NCBI GenBank assembly: GCA_039196965.1
Contig: JBCCUK010000019.1
Location: 18,204 to 82,203 of the forward strand
Direction of reading: 5' to 3'
Source: CALLCD01 sp039196965
Lineage (GTDB): Bacteria > Pseudomonadota > Alphaproteobacteria > Caulobacterales > Hyphomonadaceae
DNA length: 64,000 nt
The position numbers and the translations under genes were made by a program. Below the pieces are notes generated by a model. The model was given only the letters and a program-made list of their open reading frames with translations. It ran no database searches and was not told the origin of the DNA. Positions 25,550 through 34,944 of the stretch are shown here, piece by piece; the first letter of the stretch is position 1, and each line of letters begins with the position of its first letter.

Positions 25550-26296
25550 ATGATTAAGGAAGTCACCCCACCTGCAATCGTTCTTGTTCGCCCGCAACTC
25601 GGCGAAAATATTGGCTCGGTGGCGCGCGTGATGCTGAATTTCGGATTGACCGATCTCAGGATTGTACGACCTCGGGATGGCTGGCCGAACCCCGATGCGG
25701 ACACCTTGTCCGCAGGGGCATTTTCTTCCGGCGTGACGGCAAGAACCTATGGTACCCTCGAAGATGCCATCGAGGATCTCAGCCAGGTTTACGCTGCCAC
25801 GGCGAGGCCGCGAGAGATGGAGAAGCCTATATTAGGTGCCAGAGGTGCGGCAGAATCCATTTTTAGCCGACCGGAGTCGCAAGCTGGTATTCTGTTTGGT
25901 TCGGAAAGCTCCGGCCTTACAAATGAAGAAGTCACCCTGGCCGACACGATCCTTACCTATCCGGTGAATGCCACATTTGCATCGCTTAATCTCGCTATGG
26001 CGGTTGGCGTTTTTGCCGCAGCCTGGGGTGAGGTGTCTGCTTCCACTCCGGACGGATTCGAGTCGGTTTTGGAACCAGCGCCGCGCGGGGAACTCGTCGG
26101 CATGTTTGGTCACCTTGAAGAAGAGCTCGACCGGGCAGGCTATTTCTTTCCGCCGGAAAAAACGCCGGTAATGGTGCAGAATCTGCGGGCCGCATTTACC
26201 CGTGGTGGATGGACGTCCCAGGAAATCCGAACTTTCCGGGGGGCTATCAAGGCGCTTGCTGTTGGTCGCGGGAAGGCCCGGATAGAGCGAGAATAA
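25550..26296 (+). CDS. trmJ: tRNA (cytidine/uridine-2'-O-)-methyltransferase TrmJ
   Basis: The 248-residue SPOUT methyltransferase begins PAIVLVRPQLGENIGSVARVMLNFGLTDLRIVRP. It carries the TrmH-type motifs GILFGSESSGLTNEE (motif 2) and ATFASLNLAMAV (motif 3, trefoil knot), and a C-terminal extension (about 165-248) as in TrmJ, which 2'-O-methylates nucleotide 32 of tRNAs. It is divergent from icd across 156 bp. Confidence 0.9.
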   Translation: MIKEVTPPAIVLVRPQLGENIGSVARVMLNFGLTDLRIVRPRDGWPNPDADTLSAGAFSSGVTARTYGTLEDAIEDLSQVYAATARPREMEKPILGARGAAESIFSRPESQAGILFGSESSGLTNEEVTLADTILTYPVNATFASLNLAMAVGVFAAAWGEVSASTPDGFESVLEPAPRGELVGMFGHLEEELDRAGYFFPPEKTPVMVQNLRAAFTRGGWTSQEIRTFRGAIKALAVGRGKARIERE

Positions 26297-26367
26297 TGCT
26301 CAGTTTGAAAGAATAGAACGACATATCGGCAAAATATGCTATAGCGGGCTCCGTAGAGGAGACAGAA

Positions 26368-26862
26368 ATGCCGAATAAAGAATTTTGCGAATGCCTGCAG
26401 GAAATCTATCAAGCCGAACAGATGGGAGAGGCAGCGTTCGGAGCTATGCTTCGGCAGGCTGAGACGGACGAGCAAAAATATATTCTCGGCTCTCTTTTGC
26501 AGTTGGAGACGGAGGGTAAGGCGATTATGCGTCCAGTGCTCTCGCGCTACTCCCTCGATATGCACGATGATCAGCAGTCTCAGGAAGCCGGGCAAGCGGC
26601 AAGTACTGCGATGACGCAGATGACCTGGGTCGAAGGTTTTGGAATCATGCGCGATCAGATCGTGTCCATGTACCTGCCGAAATATCTCGAACTGGCGACC
26701 CTCGTGTCGGAAAAGGAAGACCCCGAAGCGGCAAAGGTCGCGAAATTCATGGGCGAACATGAGCGGGTGGTTCTCGCTGCAGCGGAGAATATTGTCGCCG
26801 GTAGAGATGATCCCATCGCACCGGTGCGGGAGTTTCTACATTTTCCGCTTGCCCGAGCGTAA
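26368..26862 (+). CDS. Helical, possibly ferritin-like protein of unknown function
   Basis: The 164-residue protein is almost entirely helical. Acidic and amphipathic spacing (EIYQAEQMGEAAF; LLQLETEGKAIMRPVL; GFGIMRDQIVSMYLPKYLELATLV; FMGEHERVVLAAAENI) resembles a four-helix ferritin-like bundle. Paired Glu residues and a His in EHERV could bind metal. No family was recognised, and the ferritin-like reading is inference. The ribosome-binding site GAGGAG lies about 9 bases before the ATG. Confidence 0.6.
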   Translation: MPNKEFCECLQEIYQAEQMGEAAFGAMLRQAETDEQKYILGSLLQLETEGKAIMRPVLSRYSLDMHDDQQSQEAGQAASTAMTQMTWVEGFGIMRDQIVSMYLPKYLELATLVSEKEDPEAAKVAKFMGEHERVVLAAAENIVAGRDDPIAPVREFLHFPLARA

Positions 26863-26932
26863 AATCCGCTAGGAAATTGCTGTTTTTATTAGGTATACTG
26901 ATTCTTATTGGCGTTAGCGAACGCGCTGGTGC

Positions 26933-27466
26933 CTAATCTTCTTCTGACTTCTCGTACTGGGTACGTATACGTTCGGACGTTGCCACAGCTTCGTAGCCAT
27001 CGGCACTAAGCGGCATGGTCCCATAATGAACCAGAATTTCCAGAGACTGGGTGACGAATGGCTGGCTCTCCCGAACGCGCTCTATATCGTTGGAGCCGGG
27101 TTCCGGCGTCGCCGAAGTTGTGCAGCCGAGAACACCGCAATTGGCTGTCTGCTGAACCCGCTGGGCAAAGGGGTCGGCCTGGAAAGCGGTCTGTTTACGC
27201 GTTTCGGTGCGGGAATAGTCGGTGACGATTTCGAACCAGTCGCCGCCTTTCTGGAGCGTTATGGTCGAGGCACGCAGCAGGGCGAGGTCGAACACTTGCG
27301 AAGCAGGCATATCGGGAGCACCGCGATAAACGACGGTGTACTTGTCATCAGGTGAACGTTCCGCCACAGCCGATGGATCTGGCTGGGTGGGAAACGGTGT
27401 CAGATCCTCGGAGACGCAGGCGGTCATTGCTAGGATAGCAAGTACTGGGGGTATGAACTTAAACAT
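26933..27466 (-). CDS. CC0125/CC1285-type lipoprotein
   Basis: The 177-residue protein has a lipoprotein signal with lipobox AMTAC (Cys17). Its domain KYTVVYRGAPDMPASQVFDLALLRASTITLQKGGDWFEIV shares the layout Y-x-V-x-(Y/F)-RG, an aliphatic helix with LLRA, and a G-(D/Y)-x-F-x-I strand with the lipoprotein at 43465-44004. The two are paralogues of a family named in Caulobacter whose function is unknown. It has a Cys pair (NCGVLGC) and an acidic C-terminus. Confidence 0.75.
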   Translation of the reverse strand: MFKFIPPVLAILAMTACVSEDLTPFPTQPDPSAVAERSPDDKYTVVYRGAPDMPASQVFDLALLRASTITLQKGGDWFEIVTDYSRTETRKQTAFQADPFAQRVQQTANCGVLGCTTSATPEPGSNDIERVRESQPFVTQSLEILVHYGTMPLSADGYEAVATSERIRTQYEKSEED

Positions 27467-27522
27467 TCGGACGTCCTGTCCTTTCTGTTGCGGCCTCCGC
27501 GCTCGTGAGACGGGGCCGACGA

Positions 27523-28431
27523 TTAGACCGTTCGTTTGGCCTTATCCTTGTCATTCGTTGCCATGATGGCAGCTTTCGCCATTTCCCACTCGGCGTCTCC
27601 CCAGGCGGCAAGCTGGCTGAAATTGCCGCCGGAGGCATTATACATGGCCCCATCAATGGCGATGGTTTGACCGTTCACATACTCCGCCCCGGGACCCATG
27701 AGGAAGGTGGCAAGATTCACGAGCTCGTGCATTTTGCCGATCCGGCCCATAGGATTTTCAGCCCGGCCTCCGGAGCCCATTTCTTCGGTAGAATTTGCCT
27801 GGGGCGCGAGGCGCTTGGTCATCCCGTCAGTGGGGAATGGCCCAGGGGCAATCGCGTTGAAGCGGAGCCCGTAGCGTCCCCATTCCACGGCGAGGGACTG
27901 GGTCATCACATTGACGCCGGCCTTCGACATGGCCGACGGCACCACGAAGGGGCCGCCATTCCATATCCATGTGGTGAGGATGGAGCAGACATTTCCCTTT
28001 TCGCCGGCCTTGATCCAGCGCGTGCCGATATCGTGGGTCATGTAGAATGTACCGCGGAAGACGATATTGGCGATGGCATCAAAGCCACGAATGGAGAGGT
28101 CCTCTGTTCTAGCAATAAAGTTGCCCGCCGCATTGTTGACAAGGCCTGTGAGCGCGCCATGCTCCGCCCAGATTTTATCATTCATGTCGGAGATGGCTTC
28201 AGCGACACGAATATCGCAGCCATGGGCGATGACTTTTCCGCCATGAGCTTCCATTAGTTCAGCTGCGGTTTCCTCGCAGACGCCGCCGCGCCGTCCACAA
28301 ATATGAACTTCTGCACCAAGTTTCAGAAAGCCTTCGGCCATTTCCTTCCCAAGGCCTGTACCGCCGCCGGTGACGAGGATACGCTCGCCGTCCATCAGTC
28401 CATCGCGAAACATCAGCTGTGAAATGTCCAT
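27523..28431 (-). CDS. 2,4-dienoyl-CoA reductase-like short-chain dehydrogenase
   Basis: The 302-residue SDR has the NADP-binding motif TGGGTGLGKEMAEG, ICGRR, and NNAAGNF. Instead of the usual YxxxK it has VPSAMSKAGVNVMTQSLAVEWGRYGLRFNAIAPGPFPT-DGM (the Lys of SKAG kept, Ser at the Tyr position). This is the pattern of mitochondrial and peroxisomal 2,4-dienoyl-CoA reductases, in which a Tyr elsewhere serves catalysis. The enzyme would reduce dienoyl-CoAs in beta-oxidation of polyunsaturated acids, in keeping with the thiolase and acyl-CoA dehydrogenase nearby. Confidence 0.85.
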   Translation of the reverse strand: MDISQLMFRDGLMDGERILVTGGGTGLGKEMAEGFLKLGAEVHICGRRGGVCEETAAELMEAHGGKVIAHGCDIRVAEAISDMNDKIWAEHGALTGLVNNAAGNFIARTEDLSIRGFDAIANIVFRGTFYMTHDIGTRWIKAGEKGNVCSILTTWIWNGGPFVVPSAMSKAGVNVMTQSLAVEWGRYGLRFNAIAPGPFPTDGMTKRLAPQANSTEEMGSGGRAENPMGRIGKMHELVNLATFLMGPGAEYVNGQTIAIDGAMYNASGGNFSQLAAWGDAEWEMAKAAIMATNDKDKAKRTV

Positions 28432-28525
28432 GGGTACCCTCTCCGGTAAGTTCTCTGTGGTTATGCCATGGATATGGGATCAGCCCGGGTGTCGGCAACA
28501 TAGGAGCGGATTATCCGAGGACGCG

Positions 28526-28900
28526 CTACTTACGAAACGGCAATGTGGCAAGACGCCAGAGCACCCAGATGGGCAAGACAATGCTTGCGCCGGTAAGGGC
28601 AGGTTTCCAGAAATTGGTGATTGTCCATCGGGCTGATGCGATGGTGTTCCGGGCAAGTTCGGCGATGGCCGCCGAGGCATCAAACGCCGGATCTGCCGGG
28701 TCGAATTGCATGGTCAGCATGACAAATCCGACGAGGATACAGATAAGCAATAGCTTTGTGCCGCCCCAGATGGACACCCCGAACAGCCGGATGAGGAGGG
28801 GACGTTTCGGTTTCTTCTCCCGCCGCCAGAATCGCCAGCGTGACGGGTGCTGAGCCGGTTTTGTCGCCGGTTCGGGGAAATCTAGCGTATCGGCTGCCAT
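28526..28900 (-). CDS. Small integral membrane protein (DUF6460-like)
   Basis: The 124-residue protein has a basic, Trp/Arg-rich cytoplasmic start (RWRFWRREKKPKR), one membrane helix at about 46-66 (GGTKLLLICILVGFVMLTM), the short FDPADPAF segment, and a second helix at about 99-119. The helix-FDP-x-D-helix layout resembles DUF6460 proteins of alphaproteobacteria. The family name is given from memory of the pattern. Function is unknown. Confidence 0.6.
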   Translation of the reverse strand: MAADTLDFPEPATKPAQHPSRWRFWRREKKPKRPLLIRLFGVSIWGGTKLLLICILVGFVMLTMQFDPADPAFDASAAIAELARNTIASARWTITNFWKPALTGASIVLPIWVLWRLATLPFRK

Positions 28901-28961
28901 CGCCTGAGATTACTGCCATTCTTGCGTGGAAGCCATGGGCGGTGCGTGTCATGGACGTGGC

Positions 28962-29987
28962 ATGAGGGCTAACCGATTTGATTTTCTCCGGCTTGTTTTT
29001 GCCGGTCTGGTGTTTGTCTACCACCTGGTGGTGCTGGCTGCGCTGGATGTGAGTGGGGTGTGGGAAACGCATCTTGCCGGACTGGCGGAGTTCGCAATTC
29101 AGGGGTTTTTCGTCATTTCCGGCGCGCTTGTTTACGGATCATGGAGCCGATCGACGACACTCGCCGATTATGCTGGCAAGCGGTTCCGTCGGCTCTATCC
29201 GGCCTATGCAGTGATCATTCTCATTCCGGCGGCCGTCGCGCTCTCCATGGGCGGCGCTTTCGACGGGGTTGTTCGATATGTCGGGGCCAATCTTATCTTC
29301 GCGAATTTTCTCGCTCCAACCCTGCCGGGCCTCTTTGAGGGGCAGCGCTTTAATGTGGTGAACGGAGCGCTTTGGACCCTGAAGATCGAAGTGATGTTCT
29401 ATCTCTCGCTTGTCATTATTGGGCCGCTGATTGGGTTGCTGGCAGCCAGACGGCGCGGCTTCTTGATCGCATTCCTCTGCCTCGCTTATGTAGCTGGCGA
29501 AGTCTGGCGATATAGTTTCGAGATGCTGGCAACCGTTGAGAGCCGTCCTCTATGGTCCATGGTGGCAAGACAGTTGCCCGGCCAAATGGCGTTTTTTATA
29601 TCGGGCATTGCGCTCTGGATTTGGCAGGATTGGATCAGGTCGCGGCTCTCCCTCGTCTGGCGGGTTGGGATAATGCTCCTCGCTGTATCTGTCCTTGTGC
29701 CCGCTGGCGAGTTTGTGAGGCCCGCCGGGCTTGCTGCTCTGATTGCCGGTGTCGTCTGGGGGCGCGGACCAAGTTTGCCGGCGGCAAAATATGGCGACGT
29801 CTCATATGGGCTGTATATCTGCCATTTTCCGATTGTGCAGGCTCTGGTGGCCGGAGGCGTCTTCTCCATCAGCCCATGGCTTGGCAGCGCCTGCGCGATT
29901 GGGCTTGTTGTAGTGTCGAGCTTTCTATTGTGGCATCTGGTGGAGCGTCCGGCGCTACGGCCAGACAGCCACTATCGGCGGGGCTGA
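28962..29987 (+). CDS. Acyltransferase 3 family membrane protein
   Basis: I chose ATG 28962 (MRANRFDFLRLVFAG) over the upstream frame extension. The 341-residue protein has about ten membrane helices and the acyltransferase 3 signature at the N-terminus: FDFLRL, VFVYHL with the catalytic-type His, then FVISGALVYGSW and KRFRRLYPAY. NGALWTLKIEVMFYL and HLVERPALR are the usual later motifs. Such enzymes acetylate or acylate cell-surface glycans. It is convergent with the MscS gene with only one base between the stop codons. Confidence 0.9.
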   Translation: MRANRFDFLRLVFAGLVFVYHLVVLAALDVSGVWETHLAGLAEFAIQGFFVISGALVYGSWSRSTTLADYAGKRFRRLYPAYAVIILIPAAVALSMGGAFDGVVRYVGANLIFANFLAPTLPGLFEGQRFNVVNGALWTLKIEVMFYLSLVIIGPLIGLLAARRRGFLIAFLCLAYVAGEVWRYSFEMLATVESRPLWSMVARQLPGQMAFFISGIALWIWQDWIRSRLSLVWRVGIMLLAVSVLVPAGEFVRPAGLAALIAGVVWGRGPSLPAAKYGDVSYGLYICHFPIVQALVAGGVFSISPWLGSACAIGLVVVSSFLLWHLVERPALRPDSHYRRG

Positions 29988-29988
29988 A

Positions 29989-30825
29989 CTATTCGGCGGC
30001 CTGTTTCTGCACCATGACCGTATGAGGGTAGGGGATTGTGATCCCAGCCGCGTCGAGGGCTTCCTTACCCTTTTTGGTCAGGTCGAAGCGGACATCCCAG
30101 TATTCCTTTGTTGTGGTCCAGGCGCGCACGGTGATGTCCACCGAACTCGCGCCGAGATTTGTCACCTTCACAAAGGGCTCGGGCGTGCGGCGAATACGGG
30201 TGTCGGCATCGACGAGATCTGTGATCGTCTTCAGCGCGATGTCCATATTGTCATCATAATCGATATTGAACACCACATCGACGCGACGCGTGTCGAAGCC
30301 TGTATAATTTTTTATAATGCCATCAATGGCCTGACTGTTCGGGACCATGATCTTGATATTGTCGGGTGTGGCGAGGACGGTCTGGAAGAGATTGATCTCC
30401 TTCACCGATCCGGCAGTGGCAGCCACCTCGACATAGTCACCCAGCCGGTATGGCCGGAAGATCATGATCATGACTCCGGATGCAATATTGCCGAGCGCCC
30501 CCTGCAGCGAGAGACCGATGGCAAGCGTGAGGGCACCGAGCACCGCGACGAAGCTTGTGGCCTGAACGCCGAAGACCTGAAGGACGGCGATGATGACGGC
30601 GGCGGTTGTGAACCAGCGGACAAGGGAGCCGAAGAAACTGCCGAGTGTATCGTCGATCGCTTCCTGCTGCATGGCAACGGCTTTAACTCTGCGGCCAAGC
30701 CAGGCTGCTACCCTCAGTCCCACAATCAGGACAATCAGGGCTCCGACAACTTTCAAAGCACCGGAAAGAAGCACGGGCCAGTATTGCTCGAGTAGAGCAT
30801 CAAAATCGATATTTGAGAAATCCAT
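29989..30825 (-). CDS. mscS: Small-conductance mechanosensitive channel (MscS family)
   Basis: The 278-residue protein has three membrane helices. The pore helix carries the Ala/Gly pattern VAVLGALTLAIGLSLQGALGNIASGVMIMIFRPYRLGDYVEV, the hallmark of MscS TM3 and the start of the beta domain. VPNSQAIDGIIKNYTGFDTRRVDVVF follows. Length matches E. coli MscS (286). It opens on hypo-osmotic shock to release solutes. Confidence 0.95.
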   Translation of the reverse strand: MDFSNIDFDALLEQYWPVLLSGALKVVGALIVLIVGLRVAAWLGRRVKAVAMQQEAIDDTLGSFFGSLVRWFTTAAVIIAVLQVFGVQATSFVAVLGALTLAIGLSLQGALGNIASGVMIMIFRPYRLGDYVEVAATAGSVKEINLFQTVLATPDNIKIMVPNSQAIDGIIKNYTGFDTRRVDVVFNIDYDDNMDIALKTITDLVDADTRIRRTPEPFVKVTNLGASSVDITVRAWTTTKEYWDVRFDLTKKGKEALDAAGITIPYPHTVMVQKQAAE

Positions 30826-30850
30826 GGAATTCTCCAGAGGCTGCGAATCA

Positions 30851-31612
30851 CTATGATATTTGAGGCATAGCGCCGTTCGCGCTGCGGGTCAGCCGCCGGT
30901 AAAGGAGCCACGCTCCAAAGACGAGGGCGATCCAGCCGAAATACCCAAAACCGGTTCGGGTCCAGTTATTCACCACTATGCCGAGCAGGCCCCAGCATGC
31001 GGCGGCGTAGAACCACCAGGTCCGGCTGATCCGGCGTTTGAAAACATAGTTTCCGAGGCTGACGACAGCAATCACGGACCAGAAGGCGATCCATTCAGAA
31101 TCCGTCGGTCCCTGATTTAGAATATACCGGCCGGCACGGGGGACGGAGATGGCGGTTGCGACGGTTAGCCAGCCGGCGAGAAGGCCGGTGACGATATCCG
31201 CAATCCACAGGATCCAGCCGCCTGCCAGATTTCGCAGGCGATCAAATTGATAAGCTGCTGCCCATGCGGCAATTGCCGGAGGTACGATAAGGACGAGGTC
31301 CAATACCGGATTGCCGATGAACTCAGCCGACAGAATCCAGATTGCATTCAATAGACCGACGGCGACGAGGGGCGGCGCTAGCCGCCGGACCAGTTCGTCA
31401 TTCCTGATCAAGGCGTAAACACCGAAAACGGAGTAGGTCAGAAATATAATGCCCCAAATGGCGAAGAAATAGCTTGGTGGAAGCTCGGGTGGGATGCCGT
31501 CTGCAATGGTTCGGTCACCTATGGACTCGCCAAGACCCAATGCGCGGGGAACATAACCTGCAAGCCATTGCAGGAAGGCGGCCGGTAGGATGAAGTATCT
31601 GAGTAAGGTCAT
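30851..31612 (-). CDS. TspO/MBR-like tryptophan-rich membrane protein
   Basis: From ATG 31612 the protein is 253 residues, with seven predicted helices rich in Trp. PPSYFFAIWGIIFLTYSVFGVYAL and LNAIWILSAEF resemble the PP-x4-F-x-IWG and NxxW motifs of tryptophan-rich sensory (TspO-like) proteins, here in the longer, seven-helix form. TspO proteins bind porphyrins and take part in their handling. The gene directly follows a protoporphyrinogen-oxidase-like flavoprotein gene (22-bp gap), which supports a tetrapyrrole link. That link is inference. Confidence 0.7.
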   Translation of the reverse strand: MTLLRYFILPAAFLQWLAGYVPRALGLGESIGDRTIADGIPPELPPSYFFAIWGIIFLTYSVFGVYALIRNDELVRRLAPPLVAVGLLNAIWILSAEFIGNPVLDLVLIVPPAIAAWAAAYQFDRLRNLAGGWILWIADIVTGLLAGWLTVATAISVPRAGRYILNQGPTDSEWIAFWSVIAVVSLGNYVFKRRISRTWWFYAAACWGLLGIVVNNWTRTGFGYFGWIALVFGAWLLYRRLTRSANGAMPQIS

Positions 31613-31634
31613 TTTACTTGCTTGGCCTCTTCTC

Positions 31635-32849
31635 TCATGCTGCTGTCGCACTTGAAGAACTTTTCCGGCGGTCAGCCCAGCGGGAATATTCTTGTTTACT
31701 CTGGATGCAGCAGTCTTCTATCGACAGCCCCTGAATATAATTGCAGGGCAAATATATATCGCTCGACCGGAGCTGGTTTTCAATTTTTTCTATAATGGGC
31801 AAATTATCCGTCGACAGGCGGGGCAGGGACGAGTTTCGGCTTGTGATAAAATTGATGTTCTCTATGGGGCGGTGAAGCGTGTCCGCCACGGTGGTGCGAA
31901 TGGCGGTATCGTCTGGCTTTTTACTCCCGTCAAAATGAAACGTGTAAAAGTCATCTGACTTGCCGGGGGAATAGATCACCGAAAAGAAGGGTTTATCGAT
32001 GCCTATAAGGTTGGCGTCTATGTTGTCCTCTGCATCGTTTTTCGGAATAGAGACGTGAACGGAATGAATATGGCTTGAGCGAAGTTCGCTAATATATGCT
32101 GATAGGTCGGGGTCGATCTCCGCTGAAAGGGCGGTTGCCGCTTCTGGTGTGACGGCGATGGCGAGGCTTTTCGCTCGAATCTCTTTTCGGTCTTTGCCGA
32201 GTACGGAGAACCCGTTCGGCGTTCGCGTTATGGAAGCCGCGTTGAAGGACGGCTTCAATTCTAGATTTCTATGCCCCAGAAGGCTCTCGACAAGGGTCAG
32301 ATTCCCGCCCTTCAAGGTGAACTGTTTAGGTCGGGTTTTGTCTCGTTCGCGTTTTTTGAAGAGAAGCTCTGTCGGGAACTGATCGGCAGGCTGGGAGAGG
32401 ACCGCGGAAAACGCATAACGCAGAAGCCGGTTATAATTCCCCTTGCCGAGAATGTTGCCGTAATGCTCTTCAAGTGATTTACCTTCTGATGATGTCCAGA
32501 GCGTTTTCGGCATGGAGAGCGCCGCCAGGGGTATGGAGAGGTGGCTCATTATACTGGCTTCGCCATTACCAGTGGAGAGCTTGAACGAGGACTTTCCAAG
32601 CGGTTCGATGAGGTCGTCAGCGGCCATGTCTTCCAGCAGTTCAATCATCGTGCGGTAGCGGTTTGTTAGCGTCCGGGTGCCGAGTTCTGAGACGAGGCCG
32701 TCATTATGCCTGTAGGATTTGATGCAGCCGCCGGGACTCGCCTCTTTTTCGAGAACCACTACGGAAGCCCCTTCGCACGCGCAGCGATACGCGAAGCTTG
32801 CCCCGCTGATCCCGGCCCCTATAACACAGACATCGAATGTTTCAGACAC
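31635..32849 (-). CDS. FAD-dependent amine oxidase/protoporphyrinogen oxidase-like protein
   Basis: The FAD-binding start FDVCVIGAGISGASFAYRCACEGASVVVLEKEASPGG follows a GTG at 32849, my preferred start; the frame extends 48 codons further upstream to 32993 without a convincing ATG. About 404 residues. Features are the GxGxxG dinucleotide motif, ELGTRTL (as in HemY/HemG2), the RYAFSAVLSQPADQFP segment and a C-terminal LPCNYIQGLSIEDCCIQ that closes the FAD site. It resembles oxygen-dependent protoporphyrinogen oxidases but is divergent. Carotenoid or other amine-oxidase-type substrates remain possible. It is next to a TspO-like gene. Confidence 0.7.
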   Translation of the reverse strand: MSETFDVCVIGAGISGASFAYRCACEGASVVVLEKEASPGGCIKSYRHNDGLVSELGTRTLTNRYRTMIELLEDMAADDLIEPLGKSSFKLSTGNGEASIMSHLSIPLAALSMPKTLWTSSEGKSLEEHYGNILGKGNYNRLLRYAFSAVLSQPADQFPTELLFKKRERDKTRPKQFTLKGGNLTLVESLLGHRNLELKPSFNAASITRTPNGFSVLGKDRKEIRAKSLAIAVTPEAATALSAEIDPDLSAYISELRSSHIHSVHVSIPKNDAEDNIDANLIGIDKPFFSVIYSPGKSDDFYTFHFDGSKKPDDTAIRTTVADTLHRPIENINFITSRNSSLPRLSTDNLPIIEKIENQLRSSDIYLPCNYIQGLSIEDCCIQSKQEYSRWADRRKSSSSATAA

Positions 32850-33087
32850 GGTTTGTTCGTTCCCAGAATACTCTTCGGCGCTCAGCTTGCCAGTTGCCTT
32901 AGCGCATTGAATGAGAGGTAATTCTTTTCCAGCCAGGCGGCAATCGCCGAACAGATGACTGCCGATTATCCATAATCGTTTTCTGGTCGCCACTAGCGCT
33001 TTTGTGCTATGGTTAACGACACGCCTAGAACAGAAGAGATGGATCTATGGGGGTGGCTCCATCGCAAGACCGGGGAGGACACAGGCG

Positions 33088-34869
33088 ATGATATACAAAT
33101 ACCTACTCATGACAGGTGCGGCTGCGCTGGTTATTGGAGCCGCTGGAACAATCGATTTTGCCAGCCAAACGGATAGTGCGCCACCTTTCATCGATCCTTT
33201 GATCATGAACCAGGCTGTGTGTTCATCGAGTGATGAGCGGCAGTCGCGCAAGGCCGCTTTTATGCGGATCGGCTATGCTGTGGCGCAAAGTACGGAAGGG
33301 GAGGTGGTGCTCGATGACCTCGCTCCGGACACACTGGAAAGCGTCGCTTATGAAATCTCGACGAAATCTCCTGAGGCGCAGGACTGGTTCAATCGCGGCC
33401 TCGCTTACACTTTCAATTTCAATCACGCCGCCGCCATAGAGGCGTTTAAGCGGGGACAGGCGTCGGATCCGGACTGTGCCATGTGCTATTGGGGCGAGGC
33501 CTTTGCTCTTGGGCCGAATATCAATGCGCCAATGATTGAGGACGCGAATGAGCCGGCATTCAATGCGTCACGAAAAGCGTTTCAGTTGCGGAGCAATGCT
33601 GGAGAAACGGAACGGCAGCTGATCGAGGCAATGATGGCGCGTTATGCAACAGGGCCGCGCGCCGATCGGACATCGCTCGATCAAGCATTCGCTGATGCCA
33701 TGGAGGAGGTGTCGCGCGCTGTTCCGGAAGACGACCTCGTCACAGTGATCGCTGCCGAAGCGAATATGGATACGCAGGCCTGGGCCTATTGGGACAGTAC
33801 CGGGCGGCTGCCTGAGGGACGCACGGCGAGGACGATCGAATTGCTGGAGGGCGTTATGGCGCGTCGGTCAGATTATCCACCGGCGATACACCTCTATATT
33901 CATATCACGGAAGCGTCGACCGATCCCTTCCGGGCAGCAAAGTACGCCGACGCATTGGCCGCGGAGGTACCCGACCTCGGTCACCTTGTGCATATGCCGT
34001 CGCATACCTATTTCCGCATCGGCAGATGGCAACAGTCGCTGGACCACAATATTGAAGCTGTGGCGGCGGATGAGGCCTTTCTTGCGGCCCATGAGGCGAG
34101 TCCGCTCTACGAGTTCGGCTATTTTACCCACAATATCCATTTTGCCATGACATCGGCGCAGATGGGCGGTGACCGTGAGACGGCGCTGAAAATGGCCCGT
34201 ATGCTGGACGAGAAATTGCCGATCGCAATGGCATCGACCCAGCCATGGATACAACCCATCAAGGCTGCGCCCTATTATGCCCTCGTGCAATTTGCGGAAC
34301 CACAAGCCATCCTGGCCATGCCGGATCCGGGTGATGCGCTGCCATTCCTGCAAGGGGCCTGGCACTATGCGCGCGGCGAGGCCTTGGCGCGGCTGGGGCG
34401 GCTCGAGGACGCACGCGCTGAGGCGGCGCATCTGGAGACTTTGAAGGCTGCAGATTTGTCCGGTCTCGAAGACGGCGGCGTACCTGCCTCAGGTGTGCTG
34501 GATCTGTCACGCCACACAGTGCTCGCGCGCATCGCAGCGGCGGAGGACGACTTTGATACGGCCATCGCACATATGGAAGAAGCCGTCGCGCTGCAGGAGA
34601 GCTTTCCTTATACGGAGCCGCCATATTGGTATTATCCAGCCAAGCAGACTCTGGCGGCCATGGTGTTACGGTCAGGGGATGGGGAGCGGGCCGAGCAGCT
34701 TTTCACCGAAACTCTAGTCTATTCGCCAAATAACACCTATGCCTATTTCGGCTTGGCAGCGGCCTATCGCGCCCAAGGCGATCGACGGGCAGGCCGCTAT
34801 GCCAAAAGGCTTCATCGCGATGCCTGGCTTGGCGGTCGAAGGGAAAAACCTGAACTCGATTATTTGTAG
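33088..34869 (+). CDS. Exported TPR-repeat protein
   Basis: ATG 33088 has GGGGAGGA about 8 bases upstream; the longer frame start is not supported. The 593-residue protein begins with a signal peptide or anchor (LLMTGAAALVIGAAGTIDFA). It then has alternating helical pairs of TPR type: AQDWFNRGLAYTFNFNHAAAIEAF, CAMCYWGEAFALGPNIN, and C-terminal DTAIAHMEEAVALQES and AYFGLAAAYRAQGD. The segment HLVHMPSHTYFRIGRW with a His cluster is conserved in this family. A role in periplasmic complex assembly is plausible but unproven. Confidence 0.78.
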   Translation: MIYKYLLMTGAAALVIGAAGTIDFASQTDSAPPFIDPLIMNQAVCSSSDERQSRKAAFMRIGYAVAQSTEGEVVLDDLAPDTLESVAYEISTKSPEAQDWFNRGLAYTFNFNHAAAIEAFKRGQASDPDCAMCYWGEAFALGPNINAPMIEDANEPAFNASRKAFQLRSNAGETERQLIEAMMARYATGPRADRTSLDQAFADAMEEVSRAVPEDDLVTVIAAEANMDTQAWAYWDSTGRLPEGRTARTIELLEGVMARRSDYPPAIHLYIHITEASTDPFRAAKYADALAAEVPDLGHLVHMPSHTYFRIGRWQQSLDHNIEAVAADEAFLAAHEASPLYEFGYFTHNIHFAMTSAQMGGDRETALKMARMLDEKLPIAMASTQPWIQPIKAAPYYALVQFAEPQAILAMPDPGDALPFLQGAWHYARGEALARLGRLEDARAEAAHLETLKAADLSGLEDGGVPASGVLDLSRHTVLARIAAAEDDFDTAIAHMEEAVALQESFPYTEPPYWYYPAKQTLAAMVLRSGDGERAEQLFTETLVYSPNNTYAYFGLAAAYRAQGDRRAGRYAKRLHRDAWLGGRREKPELDYL

Positions 34870-34944
34870 GGCGTTTGGCGCAATTCGGACTCAATACGAT
34901 AATATCTGGCTGATTTTTCGTCTTGCCCCAGATAGATAGTAGAC

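Noticed and set aside
27523..28431. Inactive SDR because YxxxK is missing
   Set aside because: The Ser-x3-Lys form with VPSAxxKAGV is normal for the 2,4-dienoyl-CoA reductase subgroup, so the enzyme is probably active.
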